Source: an uncultured Methanobacterium sp.
GTDB taxonomy: Archaea > Methanobacteriota > Methanobacteria > Methanobacteriales > Methanobacteriaceae
NCBI RefSeq assembly: GCF_963665055.1
Contig: NZ_OY762013.1
Span: 1-9,028 of the forward strand
Length of the DNA stretch: 9,028 nucleotides
Direction of reading: 5' to 3'
Positions within the stretch are counted from its first letter, which is position 1; the number at the start of each line of letters is the position of its first letter. The notes under the pieces were generated by a model. It saw nothing but the letters and a program-made list of their open reading frames with translations, was not told the origin of the DNA and made no database searches. Below are positions 4,943 to 9,028 of this stretch, one piece after another. A program made the position numbers and the translations under genes.

Positions 4943-7295
4943 TTGATTGATTGGGAAACATACGAAAAACTAGTTATTGAACATTTATCCCGTAAAATAT
5001 CCTCCTCTGATAACCCTGATCAGCACCAGGCAATCAGTGCCCCCACTTACCAATCCCAATTTTTAGTTGCAGGGCCAGGCAGTGGTAAAACCACGGTCAT
5101 GGTTCTTAAGATCTTAAAGTTCATCTACGTGGATGATGTTCACCCTTCCAGTATACTGGCTACAACCTTCACCAGAAAGGCAGCAAGTGAACTTAGATCC
5201 AGAATCCTTTCATGGGGAGATAAAATACGCCAGGTACTGCTGAAGGATCCTGAATTTATCGAAGTGCATACATACCTACATCGCCTGGACTTCAACCAGA
5301 TCATAACCGGGACTCTGGACTGTATCAGTGAGGATGTGCTCCGGACCCACCGTGACCCTGGAGCATCACCGCCAGTGGTTATTGAAGAGTTTGTGGCCAG
5401 TGGTTTGATGCTCAGGATTGGATTGTTTGATGGGGATAAACACCACAACGATGACCTCAAGGATTACCTGAAAAAACTAAGGGGAACTGCCTACGGACTC
5501 AACACCCCTGAAATGGCACGGAACCTGCTGGAAATAAAGGACAGGCTCTACTATGATCAGGTATACTGGAACCAGCTTCTGGAATACAAAGACCATCCTG
5601 GATTCCTCCTGGCACTGGAATCCGTGGCCTGCTACACCCAGTACCTCAAGGATCACATGCTACATGACTTTGCCTCACTGGAGGCAGAGTTCCTGGACCA
5701 GTTGGAAAAGGATAAACTGGATAAATTCACCAGTCAACTTAAGATGGTGCTGGTGGATGAATACCAGGACACCAATCTCCTCCAGGAGAAGATCTACTTC
5801 CAGCTGGCCAAACATGCCCTGAATAATAAGGGTAGCATTACGGTAGTGGGTGATGATGACCAGTCACTCTACCGGTTCCGAGGAGCTACCGTGGATCTTT
5901 TCACCCAACACCCGGAAAGAATACATGACCAGCTTAACTTAACCCCCTCAACTTATTTACCTTAAAAGCAATTACCGCTCCACCGAAAATATAGTTAAAT
6001 TTTGCAACCAGTTCTGCCAGTTGGACCCATTATTCCAGCCTGCCAGAGTTAAAGACAAACCACTCATTGAACCTAAAAGAGAAAAGGATTACATAGACTT
6101 CCCAGTTTTAGGACTTTTCAGGGATGACGTTCCAACTTTAGCCCGTGATCTATCAGATTTCATCCAAAAGGTCCTGAATGAGGGATACACATTCTCCCAT
6201 AACGATGATGATTACACTATTCAGGCGGACACTGAAAAGGGCAGCCCTGCAGATTTATCCATACTCATGAGCTCACCACTGGAACTATCCTCAAGTGGTA
6301 AACAACGATTACCACTACTTCTAAGGAAATACCTGGAAAAACGTGACCTGAAAGTTTTCAATCCCAGGGGTAGTGACCTGGAACGAACCTGGCAAACTCG
6401 ACTGCTCTGCGGCCTTATTCTGGAATGCATCGACCCGGAATGCAGGGTACAATCCACCATAGATAAATTACCCCACCAGGCAAAGCACAACTTCAACCAG
6501 TGGAGAGAAACTGCCCAGAAATATTTAAAAGAAAATCCAGAACCCAACAAACCATTATCATTAGATGAATTTGTCACAGCATGGCAGACACGAACACCAA
6601 TTGGTAGGAATAAATGGAAACAGGATGTTCCTTTAATTGAACTTACCTACCAATTAGTAACATGGATACCTCAACTTAAGGATGATGTGGAGAGCCTGGT
6701 CTACTTGGAGGCAGTTACCCGGACCATTGCCCAGACCGGTATCTTCAACAGTTTCGGTGGTGAAATTCTCCACCACGATGATGAGGAACTTAACAACTCA
6801 TCAGTGAGGGAGGCCATCTGGAACATACTGGTACCCATAGCCACCGGTGCCATTGAAATAGATGAGGGACTGCTGGAAACTCTGCCTGATGATAGAATCA
6901 ATATCATGAGCATACACCAGGCCAAGGGACTGGAATTTCCCCTGGTCATCGTGGATGTGGGTTCAGACTTCAATAAAAACTACACAGCACAGGAGTTCAA
7001 ACGCTTTCCCCGTGAGGGTGGTAAACCCTGCAATATGGAGGATGAAATCAGAACCTGCTCACCCCTGGACGAACCCGGAAGAACTTCCAGGGACCGGGCT
7101 TTTGATGATCTAACCCGGCAGTACTTTGTGGCCTACAGCCGACCACAGGATGTACTCCTCCTGGTGGGTTTGAACAGTTTAAAGGATGGTTATGAAACCA
7201 AACAGGGACCTAGAAGGATATCTAACGTGGCCACTGGATGGTCCAGGGATGGTAAATGGCATTGGAATAGATTGAATAACCTGAAACATATTTAA
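4943..7295 (+). pseudogene. UvrD/AddA-like superfamily 1 DNA helicase, interrupted by one frameshift
   Basis: Two open stretches, 4943-5965 and about 5943-7295, together make one 783-residue helicase once a single extra C is removed from the CCCCC at 5943-5947. Motifs in order: Q-like DQHQAI (26-31); Walker A AGPGSGKTT (43-51); Ia ATTFTRKAASEL (73-84); II VDEYQDTN (271-278); III VVGDDDQSLYRFRGA (301-315); IV YLKSNYRST (339-347), read only across the repaired site; V INIMSIHQAKGLEFP (653-667); VI QYFVAYSRPQD (726-736). The expected role is ATP-driven 3'-5' unwinding of DNA. It lacks the C-terminal nuclease domain of AddA; a separate nuclease gene follows 13 bp later. The start is TTG 4943. All motifs are intact, so it is either recently broken or mis-sequenced. 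Its coding DNA looks richer in G+C than the Rieske gene. Confidence 0.85.
5943..5947 (+). other. Frameshift site in the helicase (C5 run)
   Basis: As read, the first frame ends with ...LNLTPSTYLP and stops at 5963-5965. With four C instead of five the text becomes LNLTPQLIYLKSNYRST, restoring helicase motif IV, and continues to 7295. The second frame has a TAA at 5940-5942, so the switch must occur within a few codons of this run. Confidence 0.85.
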
Positions 7296-7301
7296 AAGGT
7301 G
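7296..7301 (+). promoter_or_regulatory. Ribosome binding site of the nuclease gene
   Basis: AAGGTG begins right after the helicase stop codon and lies 7 bases before ATG 7309. This suggests translational coupling and a shared mRNA. Confidence 0.65.
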
Positions 7302-7670
7302 TATAATTATGACGTTATCCATACACTCAAAACCCTACATAATCCCAGAATACAGCCTCACCGGCGACTTATTATCCTACTTAACATGTCCTTTACAGTA
7401 CCGCTACCAGAACAAGGCCACTCTACCCCCATCCATGCCGGTTCAGTTGTGGTTTGGTAACTTCATCCATGGGGTTATGGAAGAGGCGTATCTACGCTGG
7501 GATGAACACGACTGGAAGGAATTCCCCTGGGACTGGGAAACACAGATAAGGCAGGTAGAACTGGAAATAAACAAGAGAATGAGATCCAGGGGACTAAACC
7601 CCCCACCCAACCTGTTCTGCACCTTTGAAGGTGAAAGTGACAACCCTGGACTTTGCCCTGACAACAACCA

Positions 7671-7676
7671 CCCCCC
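7671..7676 (+). other. First frameshift site in the nuclease (C6 run)
   Basis: As read, the frame ends ...CPDNNHPP at TAA 7678. With five C it continues as ...NNHPHKLVASIRAEK. One extra C explains the break. Confidence 0.75.
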
Positions 7677-7765
7677 ATAAACTGGTTGCCAGTATCCGTG
7701 CAGAAAAGGCAATTAACACTTGGGGGCCCCATTTATTTCCTCTGATTGATGATGCTGAGATACGT

Positions 7766-7767
7766 CC
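7766..7767 (+). other. Second frameshift site in the nuclease (CC)
   Basis: The middle frame reads DDAEIRPQGYT and stops at 7781. Removing one C of this pair gives DDAEIRLKGIRDMPHY and enters the frame that ends at 8489. The run is only two bases long, so a polymerase slip or homopolymer miscall is less natural here than at the other sites. Confidence 0.7.
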
Positions 7768-8551
7768 TCAAGGGTATACGTGACATGCCCCATTACCAGA
7801 AGGATAAAAGCCGCTCCAATTATTACGGAGTAACTGGCATAGTAGATGTTCTAAGTTCGGTCCAGCTGAAGGGAGCAACTCCAGATAACCTTATAATAAA
7901 GTATCTGCACAATAATCCTGAATTTAAGAAAAAAATAGAAAATCTGGACTCTTACGAGATCATCGTGGATTACAAAGGTATGAACCGTCCCATCCCCGGT
8001 TCACCACACTGGTTACACCACCAGTGGCAGGTGCAGACCTATGCCTGGTTACGTTCCCTGCAGCCAGATGCTAAACCAGTACTGGTGGGAATACTATTCT
8101 ACCTCAACGAACTGGAAAGATTCAGGAAGGACCTGGAGGAGCTTAAAAGTGAGGTTAAAAATAATAAAACCGATATAATGCCCACTGGTGAGGATCTGGA
8201 ATTACTTTTGAACTGGAAAACCAGGACTACACCCCCTGCACTTTCTGAGTCCTATCAGAACCTGCGCTCTGTCCGGATCATACCAATTGAAGATGACTCT
8301 CTCCAGGAGTCGTTGCAGGCATTTGACAGTGTGGTGGGGGATATTGAAAGTAACATTAACCGTGAAATTGCTGGATGTGGAATCCAGAATTCCTGGACTC
8401 CTGAGCCAGAAAGAAGAACCTGTGATGCCTGTGACTTTAGAACTTTCTGCTCTAACCCTGCAGGGGGTAGTAAACCCACTGTACCCTAAACCCCACAGTA
8501 ACCTAAACATTATTTGTTATACCAATACCACAAAAGTTATAATAATGCCAA

Positions 8552-8611
8552 AAAATCTAGTTTAAAATAAAATCTAGCAAATAATAAAATCTAGCTTGAA
8601 ATAAATCTAAG
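8552..8611. repeat. 17-bp tandem repeat array, three units plus a degenerate fourth
   Basis: The core AAAATCTAG starts at 8552, 8569 and 8586, an exact 17-bp period, and AAATCTAAG follows at 8603. The unit is approximately AAAATCTAG-YWW-RAAAT with small changes. It lies between the nuclease stop and the methylase start. It could be an operator array, a recombination remnant or a mini-satellite. Confidence 0.65.
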
Positions 8612-8685
8612 TCCAGAAAAGATTACTATCATAATTAAAGAATTATTTATTAAAAAGAATTAGAAAGATTACTTTTCCATGAAAT

Positions 8686-8691
8686 GGGGGG
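8686..8691 (+). promoter_or_regulatory. G6 ribosome-site-like run before the DUF1156 gene
   Basis: GGGGGG lies 6 bases upstream of the ATA at 8698, the right distance for a start codon at that position. The CTATAAATA overlapping it also resembles a TATA box, but a start site 25 bp on would lie inside the conserved coding sequence. Confidence 0.45.
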
Positions 8692-8697
8692 CTATAA

Positions 8698-9028
8698 ATA
8701 GGTAAAAAAAGACTCATTGAAAACATTTTCCCACTGGACTTAATCAGTGCCGAAACAAGGAAAGAAAAGGATGGCCGTCCACCCCTTTTTGGGATACATC
8801 ACTGGTGGAACCGTACACCATTAACCCTTTCCAGGGCCATGGTCCTGGCAGCACTCTTACCAGAAGAGTTCCCTCTCAATGAATTTGAATCTTTAATGGG
8901 ATTGGAAGAGTCAAAAGTGACTGAGTCGTATGGAAATCCGGCAGGGAAATTAGAAAAACCTCAAAAAAGAGCTTACAATTATAATTTAACCAAGGAAGAG
9001 GTTCTACGATTAAAAAGAATTTATCAGG
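8698..9028 (+). CDS. DUF1156 (COG1743-type) DNA adenine methylase, N-terminal part
   Basis: The frame is open to the right edge (110 codons seen). It begins GKKRLIENIFPLDLISAETR at residues 2-21 and continues to HHWWNRTPLTLSRA at 34-47. Both match the N-terminus of DUF1156 proteins, where K-R-L-I-E and W-W-x-R-x-P-L-x-x-S-R-A are hallmarks. Full-length relatives are large N6-adenine methylases with zinc-ribbon elements; the catalytic motifs lie beyond the window. No ATG, GTG or TTG precedes the conserved start: an in-frame TAA sits at 8695-8697, directly followed by ATA GGT AAA. An ATG-to-ATA change, a true ATA start or a sequencing error would each explain this. The nearest in-frame ATG (8839) lies inside the conserved domain. 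Its role is likely protective methylation of host DNA. Confidence 0.75.
   Translation, partial: MGKKRLIENIFPLDLISAETRKEKDGRPPLFGIHHWWNRTPLTLSRAMVLAALLPEEFPLNEFESLMGLEESKVTESYGNPAGKLEKPQKRAYNYNLTKEEVLRLKRIYQ

Larger units (their letters stand above)
7309..8489 (+). pseudogene. RecB/Cas4/AddB-like PD-(D/E)XK nuclease with Fe-S cysteines, two frameshifts
   Basis: Three pieces in three frames (7309-7680, about 7677-7783, 7746-8489) join into one protein of about 392 residues when one C is removed from the C6 run at 7671-7676 and one from the CC at 7766-7767. Visible in the joined protein: C27 in LTCPLQYRYQ; H54 in FGNFIHGVMEE; D179 in GIVDV; D220 and K222 in IIVDYKG (the D-x-K core); Q240-x3-Y244; and C371-x2-C374-x5-C380 near the end. 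One N-terminal cysteine plus three C-terminal ones is the [4Fe-4S] arrangement of Cas4 and AddB nucleases. The expected role is metal-dependent cleavage of DNA ends or single strands opened by the upstream helicase. The middle joint reads PLIDDAEIRLKGIRDMPHY, which is smooth for this family. Catalytic residues are intact. Confidence 0.8.
8490..8697. other. AT-rich gap before the DUF1156 gene
   Basis: These 208 bases contain the 17-bp tandem repeat and a weak TATA-like stretch (TTTATTAA, about 8646-8653). No terminator with a clear T run is visible on the plus strand. The methylase may therefore have its own promoter while still receiving read-through from the nuclease gene. Confidence 0.4.

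Noticed and set aside
5140..5822. Alternative frames within the helicase (minus 5140-5460, plus 5553-5822)
   Set aside because: The helicase frame holds ordered motifs throughout this stretch, so the others are by-products of its codon use.
5940..5965. Programmed ribosomal frameshifting in the helicase
   Set aside because: A C5 run without a typical slippery heptamer or a visible downstream structure, together with similar breaks in neighbouring genes, makes an error or mutation more likely.
7443..7732. Minus-strand frames across the broken part of the nuclease
   Set aside because: They could be mistaken for a gene filling the gap, but the plus-strand middle frame joins smoothly to both nuclease pieces and the minus translations look random.
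8287..8565. Plus-strand frame overlapping the nuclease end and the repeat
   Set aside because: It is out of frame with the Fe-S cysteine motif, has no ribosome site and runs into the AT-rich repeat.
8552..8611. CRISPR-like array
   Set aside because: The 17-bp period has no room for spacers; units follow directly and no cas gene is next to it. The nuclease resembles Cas4 only in fold and cysteines.

Overview
The window looks like a chromosomal segment of a methanogenic archaeon, most likely Methanobacterium or a close relative. Four things point that way: AT-rich intergenic DNA with TATA-type boxes, AGGTGA-type ribosome binding sites, a multi-zinc-ribbon protein, and secreted proteins of kinds I associate with Methanobacteriales. 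The species assignment is inference; no rRNA or tRNA gene is present. I see no CRISPR array, insertion sequence or integrase.

Layout. Positions 1-847 (minus) hold a tocopherol-cyclase-like protein that runs off the left edge. A 400-bp repeat-bearing control region (848-1247) separates it from a small Rieske [2Fe-2S] protein (1248-1598, plus). A divergent pair of exported proteins follows: a (beta/alpha)8-barrel, glycoside-hydrolase-like protein (1668-2465, minus) and a zinc-dependent phospholipase C (2821-3513, plus). Next is a zinc-ribbon protein with a PH-like C-terminus (3615-4634, minus). The right half (4943-9028, plus) is a compact DNA-processing operon: a UvrD/AddA-like superfamily 1 helicase, a RecB/Cas4/AddB-like PD-(D/E)XK nuclease with an iron-sulfur cysteine set, and the N-terminus of a DUF1156 (COG1743) DNA methylase cut by the right edge. 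By family, helicase plus nuclease would unwind and resect DNA while the methylase marks self DNA, so I read it as a candidate modification-linked defence module. That is an inference.

The most unusual property is how many reading frames are broken by one base. The helicase has one extra C in a C5 run, and the nuclease has two extra C (a C6 run and a CC). The zinc-ribbon gene seems to lack one C at its first zinc knuckle. Two further genes begin at ATT and ATA exactly where an ATG would be expected. No internal nonsense mutation is seen apart from these. This suggests either a consensus-quality problem in the assembly or very recent decay, and read-level data would separate the two. The helicase stretch also looks clearly richer in G+C than the Rieske gene (about 52% against 33% in one 60-base line of each).
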